A DNA stretch of 41,528 nt from Lewinellaceae bacterium (GTDB taxonomy: Bacteria; Bacteroidota; Bacteroidia; Chitinophagales; Saprospiraceae). The stretch covers positions 1 through 41,528 of the forward strand of contig JAHEJC010000011.1 of NCBI GenBank assembly GCA_024639065.1, written 5' to 3'. Made by a program: the position numbers and the translations under genes. The notes below the pieces were generated by a model, which saw nothing but the letters and a program-made list of their open reading frames with translations, was not told the origin of the DNA and searched no databases. The stretch's first letter is position 1, and every line of letters begins with the position of its first letter. Below, in pieces: positions 16,186-23,981 of the stretch.

Positions 16186-17631
16186 TCAAATTATTTTGAT
16201 TACAAAGAAAACCCATATTGACACTAGCAGAGGCCCTAAAATGCCCATCGAAATACCGCCTAATCTAAATTCGGTTTGATCGATTAGGCCGGTACTATAT
16301 GCGATCGCATTGGGTGGAGTGGAAACTGGAAGAAAGAGAGCACAACTGGCACTTAACCCAATAATCAATGGAAGAATAACCGGATCGATTGTTCCCCATA
16401 GGCCTGCTGCTGGAATTAAGATAGCGGCTGCCGCCGTATTGCTCATCATGTTGGATGAGACTACAGTAATCAAGGCAAAGACCAGGATCAACAAACTCAG
16501 CGGTAATTTAAGGTTTTGAAGGTTTAACAAAAAGTAATCCATAAGACCTGTCTGTTGGATAGCTAAACCTAGCGATAACCCACCGGCAACTAACATAAGG
16601 GTATCCCATGGCAACGAGCGCACATCTTCAGCATTAATGATGTTAACCATCGTAAGGGAAATGATCGGTATGCCTGAGACGGCAGCCATGGGTATCGGGT
16701 GTAAACCATCCGTTAACCATAAAAATACGGTTATGCCCAACACATAAAGCATCACGCGCTGTGGACTCCAGTTGCCCATATATTGAAATTCTTGGATCTC
16801 GTTGTTTTCTGGCTTATTTAATGAGCTGGTATCAACTGATTCAGGTATTTCATACTTTCTTCTCAAGATAATCCACAAGAAATATATTAGGATTAAAGCA
16901 ATAGGTAGACCAATAATCATCCAATCCAAGAAACCTATTTTGCTAGTTATTCCTGGAAGTCGGTTGATCATGTCTACAGCGATCGCATTAGGTGGTGAAC
17001 CAATGATTGTACCCATTCCTCCTATCGACGCTGCTGCCGGAATACCAAGTAAAATACATTTGGTGTATCCATTTTCTTTACCAAGCGAATTAATTAGTGG
17101 CATAAGAGCAGCTAGCATCATAGCTGTGGTAGCGGTATTGGACATGATCATTGATACGATGGCAGTCGCTAGCATCAATACCAATAACATCCTGGATGGA
17201 TTATGTTGAAACTTGGCAGTAACCAAATGGAAAACTTTTAAATCCAATCCAGTTTTCTTCATCCCCTCGGCGAGAAAAAAGCCACCCAATAGCAACCAGA
17301 TCACACTGTCCGACCAGGTATTGACAAAACTGGTGACATCAATATTATAATTATTCAGACTGGGTTGGCCAAGAAAGAAAACTAAAAATCCAACAATCAT
17401 TATACCCACTGCAAAAGGAGGAATAGCTTCCGTTATCCATAGACCAATTGAGAAGAATAAGAGAAATAAAACGTATAGCTGTGGACTGTTTAAAGAATTA
17501 TCTTTTAATAGTTGAGTGAGTAAAAGAGAAACCAATATACAACCCATGAACTGAATCAACCTGGTCTGGCTTCGCACAACCTGTTTTACCTGACTGTATT
17601 TGGATAATGAGGCTCTTCTGGAATCTGCCAT
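16186..17631 (-). CDS. SLC13/DASS-family sodium-coupled anion (dicarboxylate) transporter
   Basis: This 481-residue inner-membrane protein has around a dozen hydrophobic segments and the two-fold internal repeat of the DASS family. Each half carries an S-N-T signature: SNTATTAMM (164-172) and SNTAAAAIL (397-405). Each is followed by a P-P-N-A-I loop, GSPPNAIA (211-218) and STPPNAIA (437-444). These SNT and PPNA elements form the sodium and substrate sites in characterised homologues such as VcINDY. Substrates in the family are C4-dicarboxylates, citrate, sulfate or related anions; the sequence alone does not decide. It stands alone on the minus strand with its own putative promoter just upstream. 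Confidence 0.9.
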   Translation of the reverse strand: MADSRRASLSKYSQVKQVVRSQTRLIQFMGCILVSLLLTQLLKDNSLNSPQLYVLFLLFFSIGLWITEAIPPFAVGIMIVGFLVFFLGQPSLNNYNIDVTSFVNTWSDSVIWLLLGGFFLAEGMKKTGLDLKVFHLVTAKFQHNPSRMLLVLMLATAIVSMIMSNTATTAMMLAALMPLINSLGKENGYTKCILLGIPAAASIGGMGTIIGSPPNAIAVDMINRLPGITSKIGFLDWMIIGLPIALILIYFLWIILRRKYEIPESVDTSSLNKPENNEIQEFQYMGNWSPQRVMLYVLGITVFLWLTDGLHPIPMAAVSGIPIISLTMVNIINAEDVRSLPWDTLMLVAGGLSLGLAIQQTGLMDYFLLNLQNLKLPLSLLILVFALITVVSSNMMSNTAAAAILIPAAGLWGTIDPVILPLIIGLSASCALFLPVSTPPNAIAYSTGLIDQTEFRLGGISMGILGPLLVSIWVFFVIKII

Positions 17632-17656
17632 TAAGTGTTTTCAATTTTTGAAGCCG

Positions 17657-17664
17657 CAAAAGTA
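17657..17664 (-). promoter_or_regulatory. Candidate -7 element for the SLC13 gene
   Basis: On the minus strand TACTTTTG matches the Bacteroidota -7 consensus TAnnTTTG and lies 25 bp before the ATG at 17631. I do not find a matching TTG at the expected -33 distance, so the call is tentative. Apart from this and a REP-like hairpin at 17788-17811, I see nothing in 17632-17938. Confidence 0.35.
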
Positions 17665-17787
17665 CCAAATAATGCGGCTAATATGTGAGCCTGGGAAGAA
17701 ATTAGTTCTTAATTCAAATTTCTTGATTTTGTTATGGTCAAGGGACGTGTGCTTATTTAGAAAAACTTTGGTCATTTTTACTGCCAT

Positions 17788-17811
17788 CCGCAGATTAAAA
17801 GAATCTGCTGT
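17788..17811. repeat. Solitary diverged REP-like hairpin
   Basis: Arms GCAGATT (17790-17796) and AATCTGC (17802-17808) enclose AAAAG, preceded by TCC and followed shortly by TGTCTT. The layout (TCC, arm, A-rich loop with G, arm, then TGTCTT-like) parallels the type A hairpins of the array at 22750-23957, whose arms are CCGCAGGTT and AACCTG(T/C)GG with CTATCTT after them. It is probably an old single copy of the same element, about 5 kb from the array. Confidence 0.4.
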
Positions 17812-17938
17812 CTTGGGTGATCAATCAAAACAACAGCAATGGTGCCTTATTTCTACTTTTATTGCTTTCGATGATTAGCGCTAATAATCTTGTCAATTTA
17901 GTTGCTATAGGAATCTCGAGTCAATTTATACACTCTTA

Positions 17939-19351
17939 TTAATTACACTGATCTTCCTGAATCGTAATTAGACCGGTATTAGCTGGTATATCCACAGAAG
18001 GATCAATCACGATGGTAGGGGCGATCAAGGTGAGTTGTGCTAAATTTTTTAAATTGAGATTGATGATATTGATTTCAGAAGATGCCCGTAAGGTCATTGG
18101 CGTATAAATATTGAGCCCATCTAGCGTTTCCAAGGTATTGCAATCATTTTCGGTTGGTGGATAGGCATAATCAACGCATTGTATATCCAGCGCAGTGATG
18201 GATCCTTGTTTTCCCGTATTCATATTGGCAGCACCCGATCCGTTAGCAATATGTCCAAATCCAAGCGCGTGGGTCATTTCATGGGTCAATAAATTGATAT
18301 ATTTTGAATCTGTAAGACAGGCACAAACACCATTGTTAATTAAAACAGTTCCGTATGCCGCATCTCGCCACAATTTACCATGCTCAGTATGTACCGTATT
18401 TGTAATTAATAAACCACCCCGAGCTAGTATGCCAGAACATCCAGATAAATCAGGGATTTCGTTGCAAGGGTCATTATATTGCAATAACATATGACGACTT
18501 TCTCCATAATTCGCATCAATCCAATCAATGTATTCATTTCCAATAGCTGAACCACCAGCGCAACTTGGATTATAATTATGGGTTCCAGCTGAATCTAATT
18601 GAATACCACCATAATTATTATTCATATTTGCCATTGCCGTTGGTAGTAAGTGAGAGCAGCCGGGGTCGCCATTCACGTGTGACCACACTGGAAGTGGGAG
18701 GCTTGGAAAATTGGACCAATGAGGTATGGTATCGCTATTTAAGAAAGTGCAATGAGCAGGAGCGGTTCGTATAGTGGTATTATAAAAAGCCTGTGAATAT
18801 TCATACTTAATAGAGCTACCATTCCATATTTGTTTTCCGTTGATTGCGTCTTTGAGTTTAGGTATAAGGGTATTAGACCTGTAGATGTAGAGAGGTTCAT
18901 AAGGAGTTGAAGATGCAATGTTGGCTTCAAATTCGATCGGGGTCAATATCTTATTTTTTAAATGGACGGTTTGGATATACACGCCATAGGAAGCTAAAAT
19001 CGGTTGATAGGTGAAATTTTCATTTTCGACTAAAAATAATAAATACGTTTTTCCAAGAATATAATCAATATCGCCAAAAAGAAGTCTTTCATATTGAGGC
19101 GTTTTTATTCGATCGTGTTGGACAATAATCCCATTGGACAACCTACCACTGATATTGTCCAATAATTCAAAATGGGTATAAAAACGAGTTACTCCATGCT
19201 CTGTAATCTGTTTGTGTTCGATAGCACGGACCAGCACCACCCGGTCACTGGCTTTGGCCATTTCTGCGAGATTAGCAAAGGGTAAAATCGTGGTTGCTTT
19301 ACTGGAACTAAATACCCATAAAAGTATGAGCAGCAAAAATGTAGTTTTCAT
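17939..19351 (-). CDS. Secreted metzincin-type zinc metalloprotease
   Basis: The protein carries a perfect metzincin zinc signature, HEMTHALGFGH, preceded by INLLT and followed by IANGSGAANMNTGK, which could supply the Met-turn. The three His are the zinc ligands and the Glu is the catalytic base. A signal peptide (MKTTFLLLILLWVFSSSKA) leads. Cys-rich stretches around the active site (GVCACLTDSKY, GCSGIL) suggest disulfides and an extracytoplasmic location. The C-terminal ~60 residues form regular short strands (IVIDPSVDIPANTGLITI) like those ending many Bacteroidota surface proteins, but no canonical T9SS domain is seen. The open frame extends to an ATG at 19360. I choose the ATG at 19351 because the promoter places the transcript start at about 19359-19360 and this ATG gives the better signal peptide. 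Substrate unknown. Confidence 0.82.
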   Translation of the reverse strand: MKTTFLLLILLWVFSSSKATTILPFANLAEMAKASDRVVLVRAIEHKQITEHGVTRFYTHFELLDNISGRLSNGIIVQHDRIKTPQYERLLFGDIDYILGKTYLLFLVENENFTYQPILASYGVYIQTVHLKNKILTPIEFEANIASSTPYEPLYIYRSNTLIPKLKDAINGKQIWNGSSIKYEYSQAFYNTTIRTAPAHCTFLNSDTIPHWSNFPSLPLPVWSHVNGDPGCSHLLPTAMANMNNNYGGIQLDSAGTHNYNPSCAGGSAIGNEYIDWIDANYGESRHMLLQYNDPCNEIPDLSGCSGILARGGLLITNTVHTEHGKLWRDAAYGTVLINNGVCACLTDSKYINLLTHEMTHALGFGHIANGSGAANMNTGKQGSITALDIQCVDYAYPPTENDCNTLETLDGLNIYTPMTLRASSEINIINLNLKNLAQLTLIAPTIVIDPSVDIPANTGLITIQEDQCN

Positions 19352-19365
19352 ACGCACCATGAATC

Positions 19366-19394
19366 AAAGATAGGGAGATTTAAGGAATCCACAA
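19366..19394 (-). promoter_or_regulatory. Bacteroidota-type promoter for the metzincin gene
   Basis: On the minus strand the element TTG (19394-19392), an 18-bp spacer, then TATCTTTG (19373-19366) matches the Bacteroidota housekeeping consensus TTG / TAnnTTTG in sequence and spacing. Transcription should begin about 6-7 bp downstream, near 19359-19360. The 5' leader would then be about 8-9 nt if translation starts at 19351, or absent if it starts at 19360. Confidence 0.6.
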
Positions 19395-19544
19395 CCGCTC
19401 AATTTCATTCATCAAGGTTTAAGGTTATAATAATTTTAAACGATCTCTTTCAAGTTTTTGGTCTTGATGAGCTTTTTATTAATAGGATAATTACAAATTT
19501 GATTCCTAAATTAACAAGAGCATTTATATAAATCATAAAATTTG

Positions 19545-19552
19545 TATCTTTC
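19545..19552 (+). promoter_or_regulatory. Candidate -7 element for the amidohydrolase gene
   Basis: TATCTTTC differs by the last base from the Bacteroidota -7 consensus TATCTTTG and lies 20 bp before the ATG at 19573. No clear -33 TTG is at the right distance. Together with the element at 19366-19394 it would make 19361-19572 a divergent promoter region. Confidence 0.35.
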
Positions 19553-19572
19553 TATTCATAAACTAACCAACC

Positions 19573-21318
19573 ATGCCCACCTCACTATCCAATGAAAAGG
19601 ACCCTATCATTAATTGCCACACTCATATTTTTACAGGGAAATATGTGCCACCTTATCTAGCTAAGACCTTTTTACCAGCGCCATTTTATCGATTGTTTAA
19701 GGTTTCATGGATTGTCAGGTTGTTACAATATTGGTATCGAGGACCCTATCGTGAGCAGTTTGGATTCAAAGCAAAACAAAAAGCCAAAAAGAAAAATAGT
19801 CGTTATCGGTGGTTAAAGAAAACAAGAATTGGCTATCTAGTTTATCGTTTAATTTTTTGGATTTTTTTCATTCATGTATTTATTTATTTGTATCGTTGGC
19901 TTACATTTTCGTTTCCATCCCTTTCGATATCCTGGATAGAAGAAAGTATTGAATGGCTGTATTTTAAGCGTTTTATTCTTTTAAATATACCTGTTTGGAC
20001 ACAGCAAGCTATTGTTGTGTTAGCGATTCTATACTTTAAATCTATTCGTAATGGTCTTTTTTGGATCAGTAAAAAACTTTGGGGTTTTTTATCGTCTTTA
20101 CCAGGGAAAGAAACTAAAGAACTGGCCGACCGGTATCTGCTACTTGGTCGATTTGCACTTTATGAAAAGCAAACCAAAGTATTTTCCAGATTGGTCCAGC
20201 AGTTCTCGATGGGTACACACTTTGTCATTTTACCTATGGATATGGAATATATGGGTGCAGGGTCACTTCCTGATGAAGCGACTTATGACCATCAAATGGA
20301 TGAGATTCTTGAAGTTATGGCGGGGTCCAATGGCTTTGCAGCGATTCCTTTTATTTTTATAGATCCAAGACGTATTAAGTCAGATCCGGACTTCTTCCGA
20401 TATTATCCTACCGGCCATCAAGTAAGACTGCAGGACTGTAAGGTTAAACGATGGCTGGATCAAGGGTTCCGCGGGTTTAAAATCTACCCGGCTCTTGGAT
20501 ATTATCCTTTTGATGAAGCTCTACTTCCGCTCTGGAAGTATGCCGCAGAACATCAGATTCCTATTATGACCCATTGTATTCGAGGTACAATATATTACCG
20601 GGGAAAGAAAGAACCATCCTGGGACTTTCATCCAGTCATTGAACAGGCTAAGACAGAAATGGATTACGAGCCATTAGGTCTTTTCCAACGAAAAAATAGT
20701 GAGTTTACCTTGAATTTTACACATCCGCTTAATTATCTATGTTTGGTAGAAGAACCTTTACTTCGAAAAGTCATTGCCAAATCAAAAGATGAAAAACTCA
20801 GGGCCTTGTTTGGGTTTACTAATGAAAAAACCGCATTGAAAGAAAACTTAAAGGATCTCAAAATATGTTTGGCCCACTTTGGGGGAGAGGAGCAATGGGA
20901 GGATTTTCTAGAATCAGATCGGGATAATTACAGCCATCAATTAATTAAAAACCCACACAGAGGTATTGATTTTTTTAAGAATGAGCGGGGCGACGATCGA
21001 CCCGGTAAACTTGAACAACTTTGGAGAACCTGTGATTGGTATTCCATTATTGTTAGTTTGATTTTGCAATATCCAAATATCTATGCAGACTTGAGTTACA
21101 TATTACATAATGAATCGATTCTTCCTTTGTTGATTGAAAACTTACAACCTCAGCATGATAAATTGAGATCCAGAATTTTATTTGGTACAGATTTTTATGT
21201 AGTAAGAAATCATAAGACGGAAAAGAATTTATGGATTGATATCCAAAGTGCTTTGGGCGTGGAAGCTTTTGATTTAATCGCTCGAGAGAACCCAAAGCGT
21301 TATTTGAATAGAACCTAG
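19573..21318 (+). CDS. Amidohydrolase-superfamily (amidohydrolase 2-like) hydrolase with inserted membrane segments
   Basis: A 581-residue TIM-barrel metal hydrolase. The metal motif INCHTHIF (H16, H18) opens the barrel. Later strands supply H334 (IPIMTHCIRG), H383 (NFTHPLNY), H435 (ICLAHFGGEE) and the catalytic-type Asp D540 (ILFGTDFYVV), in the order seen in amidohydrolase 2 (TIM-barrel decarboxylase/hydrolase) proteins. Between the HxH motif and the next strand lies a ~150-residue insert with a basic stretch (KAKQKAKKKNSRYRWLKKTR) and two hydrophobic segments, about 88-110 and 141-158. The enzyme is therefore probably anchored in the inner membrane, which is unusual for this family. Length is well above the usual 280-400. 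It stands alone between a divergent protease and a convergent T9SS gene. The substrate cannot be inferred. Confidence 0.78.
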   Translation: MPTSLSNEKDPIINCHTHIFTGKYVPPYLAKTFLPAPFYRLFKVSWIVRLLQYWYRGPYREQFGFKAKQKAKKKNSRYRWLKKTRIGYLVYRLIFWIFFIHVFIYLYRWLTFSFPSLSISWIEESIEWLYFKRFILLNIPVWTQQAIVVLAILYFKSIRNGLFWISKKLWGFLSSLPGKETKELADRYLLLGRFALYEKQTKVFSRLVQQFSMGTHFVILPMDMEYMGAGSLPDEATYDHQMDEILEVMAGSNGFAAIPFIFIDPRRIKSDPDFFRYYPTGHQVRLQDCKVKRWLDQGFRGFKIYPALGYYPFDEALLPLWKYAAEHQIPIMTHCIRGTIYYRGKKEPSWDFHPVIEQAKTEMDYEPLGLFQRKNSEFTLNFTHPLNYLCLVEEPLLRKVIAKSKDEKLRALFGFTNEKTALKENLKDLKICLAHFGGEEQWEDFLESDRDNYSHQLIKNPHRGIDFFKNERGDDRPGKLEQLWRTCDWYSIIVSLILQYPNIYADLSYILHNESILPLLIENLQPQHDKLRSRILFGTDFYVVRNHKTEKNLWIDIQSALGVEAFDLIARENPKRYLNRT

Positions 21319-21350
21319 CCAGAAAGATTCATGTCAATAATGGACTCAAA

Positions 21351-22688
21351 TCATTCAATGATTACAATTTTTGAATAACCTACTGCTGGTTTATTATTGA
21401 CTGTTTTTATCAAATAATTCCCTGGATTTATTTGCCCTGGTAATTCAATACGGTAATTCGAAATCGATCCTGAATATATCAATTTTCCATATAAATCAAA
21501 TAATTGATAATGATCGAAATTATTCAATTTTGTGTAAACAAATTGCCCAGCTTTTACAGGATTAGGAAATAATGCAATCTGAATAGATTCGAAATTCTGG
21601 AGGCTGGTTGTTGAAATATTCTTCTGCGCAACAAATATGTTTCCATTAGCATTCCCATAACCGTTATTGCCGGCAAAAGCAATGAAAGCAGTTCCTTCAC
21701 TATTATAAGCCAAGGACACGATCTGGCCAAAATTCTGTACGGATGCTTTAATCACCGTATCCAGGCTTATTCCATTCTCTGAAATGGTAGCAAACTTTAC
21801 GGCTTGCTTATCGCCATAGGCGATTCCAAACGTACTGCCAAACTTGGCGAGAGAAGTAAGATTTCGAGCACCTCCAAAACTGATTTCGATGTTATCGAGT
21901 TTATCAATTGTCTGAAATGACCAGCTATTATCTTTAAAACTGGCCAGCTTGATCACGCCTCCATCGGCAAGATAGCTTATAAAAATATCGTCATTTTCAT
22001 CAATCAATAATGAAGAAAATCTTCCTGCATTTGGACCTGGATCTACCGTTTCAATCTGCCAATTATTGTTAACCTTAGTGGCTAACTTTAAGAAACCAGC
22101 TTGATCATCAAAATAAGATATGTACACTTTTTGATTTGAGTTTAATGCAATTCTGGTCGTATTAGCATACATAATAGGTCCACTCCCAATAGGCTCCACG
22201 GTCCAGCCATTAAAACCATACTGACCATATTCAACTCCGGCACCTCCGAACCCGCTAGGATCTACCGAGCTGGTATGGATCACTCCATTGCTACCTACTA
22301 CTATCGAATTGTCCCAGCCATCATGTCCGGGGTGGTCTGTGTCTAGATTGATCCATTGACCATCTTCTAACTTTCTTACTGCTTGATTTTCCTGATTATG
22401 ATCGTGATAAGCGATTATGGGGTTGTCATTTTGATCACTGGCTATATCCAAAGGGCCATAGAAATAACCATTGCTCACCGTTTCAATGGCTTCGGTGCCT
22501 CCAGATAAGGTGGTGTATTTCACCCATCCGGAATTGTCCTCAAGCAGAAAGGCTATGTGTACGTTGTTTTGTTTATCAATCGTCAGAGATGGCTTTATCC
22601 CATCATTTGAGATCGTGTGAGTTTGCCAGCCCTGGGTATAAGCAGCTGAGATTGTCAAAAAGAAGATGAATATAATGGAATATTTCAT
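21351..22688 (-). CDS. Secreted propeller-like protein with T9SS sorting domain
   Basis: The 445-residue protein has a signal peptide (about 1-18) and a repeated beta pattern of the form 'N.V.IAF/ISY.......LKLAT...N.W...T' (for example NVHIAFLLEDNSGWVKYTT, KVYISYFDDQAGFLKLAT, DIFISYLADGGVIKLAS, TFGIAYGDKQAVKFAT). It looks like a five- to seven-bladed propeller over about residues 20-360. The C-terminal ~75 residues form a T9SS type A sorting domain (LFPNPVKAGQFVYTKL...GNYLIKTVNN). No catalytic residues can be identified, so a binding or structural surface role is most likely. It converges with the amidohydrolase gene (32 bp between stops), and its 5' side abuts the REP array at 22750. Confidence 0.75.
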   Translation of the reverse strand: MKYSIIFIFFLTISAAYTQGWQTHTISNDGIKPSLTIDKQNNVHIAFLLEDNSGWVKYTTLSGGTEAIETVSNGYFYGPLDIASDQNDNPIIAYHDHNQENQAVRKLEDGQWINLDTDHPGHDGWDNSIVVGSNGVIHTSSVDPSGFGGAGVEYGQYGFNGWTVEPIGSGPIMYANTTRIALNSNQKVYISYFDDQAGFLKLATKVNNNWQIETVDPGPNAGRFSSLLIDENDDIFISYLADGGVIKLASFKDNSWSFQTIDKLDNIEISFGGARNLTSLAKFGSTFGIAYGDKQAVKFATISENGISLDTVIKASVQNFGQIVSLAYNSEGTAFIAFAGNNGYGNANGNIFVAQKNISTTSLQNFESIQIALFPNPVKAGQFVYTKLNNFDHYQLFDLYGKLIYSGSISNYRIELPGQINPGNYLIKTVNNKPAVGYSKIVIIE

Positions 22689-22749
22689 AACGGTTATGGA
22701 CTTATTGGTTACAATAATAACGTCTTTTATTCATAGTTTGCATTTTAAT

Positions 22750-23008
22750 CCACAGGTTTAAGAACCTGTGGCCATCTTCGAAACGGTAATAGGCAGCGTA
22801 GAATCTATATCCTACGGTTGATTGTCAAAACATTAACTGATGGCCATGGGATCTACATCCTGGGATTGATGTAAAAGAACCGGTAAGATAAAAATGTGAC
22901 GATCTCGGATTATTTACGATATGGGTTAATCCACAGGTTAAAGAACCTGTGGCTATCTTCGACACAGTAACCCGCAGCGTAGCAATCCGCAGGTTAAAGA
23001 ACCTGTGG
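22750..23008. repeat. REP hairpin array, left of the RAYT gene
   Basis: Two hairpin types recur. Type A: arm CCACAGGTT, loop AAAG, arm AACCTGTGG, at 22750-22771 (loop TAAG), 22931-22952 and 22987-23008 (CCGCAGG variant). Type B: GTAGGATCTATATCCTAC-like, at 22798-22815 (one arm mismatch) and a degenerate core at 22848-22860. A conserved linker (CTATCTTCGAAACG, then TAAACGGCAGCG in good copies) follows type A. The pattern is that of REP/BIME elements mobilised by RAYT transposases. Confidence 0.85.
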
Positions 23009-23066
23009 CTATCTTCGAAACGTTAAACGGTTGATTTGTAAGGAACATTTATTAATATTAACGTGG

Positions 23067-23624
23067 ATGAAAAGAATATATGTTCCAAAAGCAGCATATT
23101 TAATTACGACAAACCCAAAATGGAGGATAAATTATTTCGATGAAGATGTTCTTGCTGCAATCTTCATTGAAACAACCAGAACTTCCATAAAATTGAAGCA
23201 GGGTTTTTTAATTGCATATAAAGTCAATCCAGAACATGTGCACCTGATTATTCAAGTAGGAATAGAATTTAATATTTCTCAGGTCATGCATTCAATAAAA
23301 CGAGTAAGTTCCGACAGAATAAATCAAATTCTTACATTTAATCGAGATCCTCATCTCTATACAAATTTTGAGTGGAGTAAAGATCTTCTTCTTTTTAAAA
23401 AGAGATTTTTATCCAAATACGGAGAGGAAAATCAACATGAATATCCGCACTTTCAATGGAATAGAAGTTTCCATGACCTATTAATCAGAACCAAACATGA
23501 TTTAATTGCCAGAATTAAATATTTGGAGAACCAACATATTAAACACGAGTTAACAGAAAACAAATGGTTATATGTTTGCAACCAATTACCGCATGATCTC
23601 AATTTTATTGGTGGGAAACGATAG
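23067..23624 (+). CDS. REP-associated tyrosine transposase (RAYT, Y1/IS200-like HUH enzyme)
   Basis: This 185-residue protein has the Y1 transposase fold. The HUH metal motif is HVHLII (H57, H59) after NPE, and a helical motif comes later: WNRSFHDLLIRTKHDL (131-146) and IKYLENQHIKHEL (150-162), in which Y152 is the likely nucleophilic tyrosine. RAYTs cut and join single-stranded DNA at REP hairpins and are usually present as one domesticated copy near such repeats. Here hairpins of two types lie immediately on both sides. The frame is open further upstream to a TTG at 23031, but that would run into the repeat region, so I prefer the ATG at 23067. No frameshift or stop is seen, and the key residues are present, so it may be active. 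It is not an insertion sequence with recognisable ends. Confidence 0.85.
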   Translation: MKRIYVPKAAYLITTNPKWRINYFDEDVLAAIFIETTRTSIKLKQGFLIAYKVNPEHVHLIIQVGIEFNISQVMHSIKRVSSDRINQILTFNRDPHLYTNFEWSKDLLLFKKRFLSKYGEENQHEYPHFQWNRSFHDLLIRTKHDLIARIKYLENQHIKHELTENKWLYVCNQLPHDLNFIGGKR

Positions 23625-23633
23625 GGTAGTAAT

Positions 23634-23957
23634 CCGCAGGTTAAAGAACCTTCGAAACCTTAAACGGCAGCGCTGCAATCCACAGGTTAAAGAACCTGCG
23701 ACTATCTTCGAAACGGTAAACGGCAGCGCAGCAATCCACAGGTTAAAGAACCTGTGGCTATCTTCGAAATGTTAAAAGGCAGCGTAGGATCTATATCCTA
23801 CGATTGATTTGTCGGAACCTTTTAATAGCAGTGTGGGATCTACATCCTACGGTTGATTTGGAATCGAAGCGTAAAACGATAGCGCAACAATCCACAGGTT
23901 AAAGAATCTGAGGCTATCTTCGAAACGTGAAACGACAGCGTAGGATCTATATCCTAC
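23634..23957. repeat. REP hairpin array, right of the RAYT gene
   Basis: Type A copies lie at 23634-23650 (truncated: the second arm and the start of the linker are deleted and TTCGAAACC follows directly), 23680-23701 (arm ends CTGCGA), 23736-23757 (perfect) and 23892-23913 (arm AATCTGAGG). Type B copies lie at 23784-23801 (perfect GTAGGATCTATATCCTAC), 23833-23850 (GTGGG variant) and 23940-23957 (perfect). A-linker-B order with AAACGGCAGCG-like linkers repeats. All copies share the orientation of the left array. The last copy ends 24 bp from the susD remnant. Confidence 0.85.
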
Positions 23958-23981
23958 CGTTGGTTAAAAAACCATTTACAA

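Noticed and set aside
16802-17209. 135-residue plus-strand frame inside the SLC13 gene
   Set aside because: Antisense to a well-supported transporter; composition reflects reverse-complemented membrane codons.
23031-23066. Upstream TTG start for the RAYT gene
   Set aside because: It would place the start inside the repeat-derived sequence and add a segment not typical of RAYT proteins; the ATG at 23067 starts at the conserved region.
23572-23775. 67-residue plus-strand frame after the RAYT gene
   Set aside because: It overlaps the RAYT end and consists of translated REP repeats.
22750-23957. CRISPR array
   Set aside because: The repeats are perfect hairpins of two kinds with irregular spacing and conserved linkers, a RAYT gene lies among them, and there are no cas genes.
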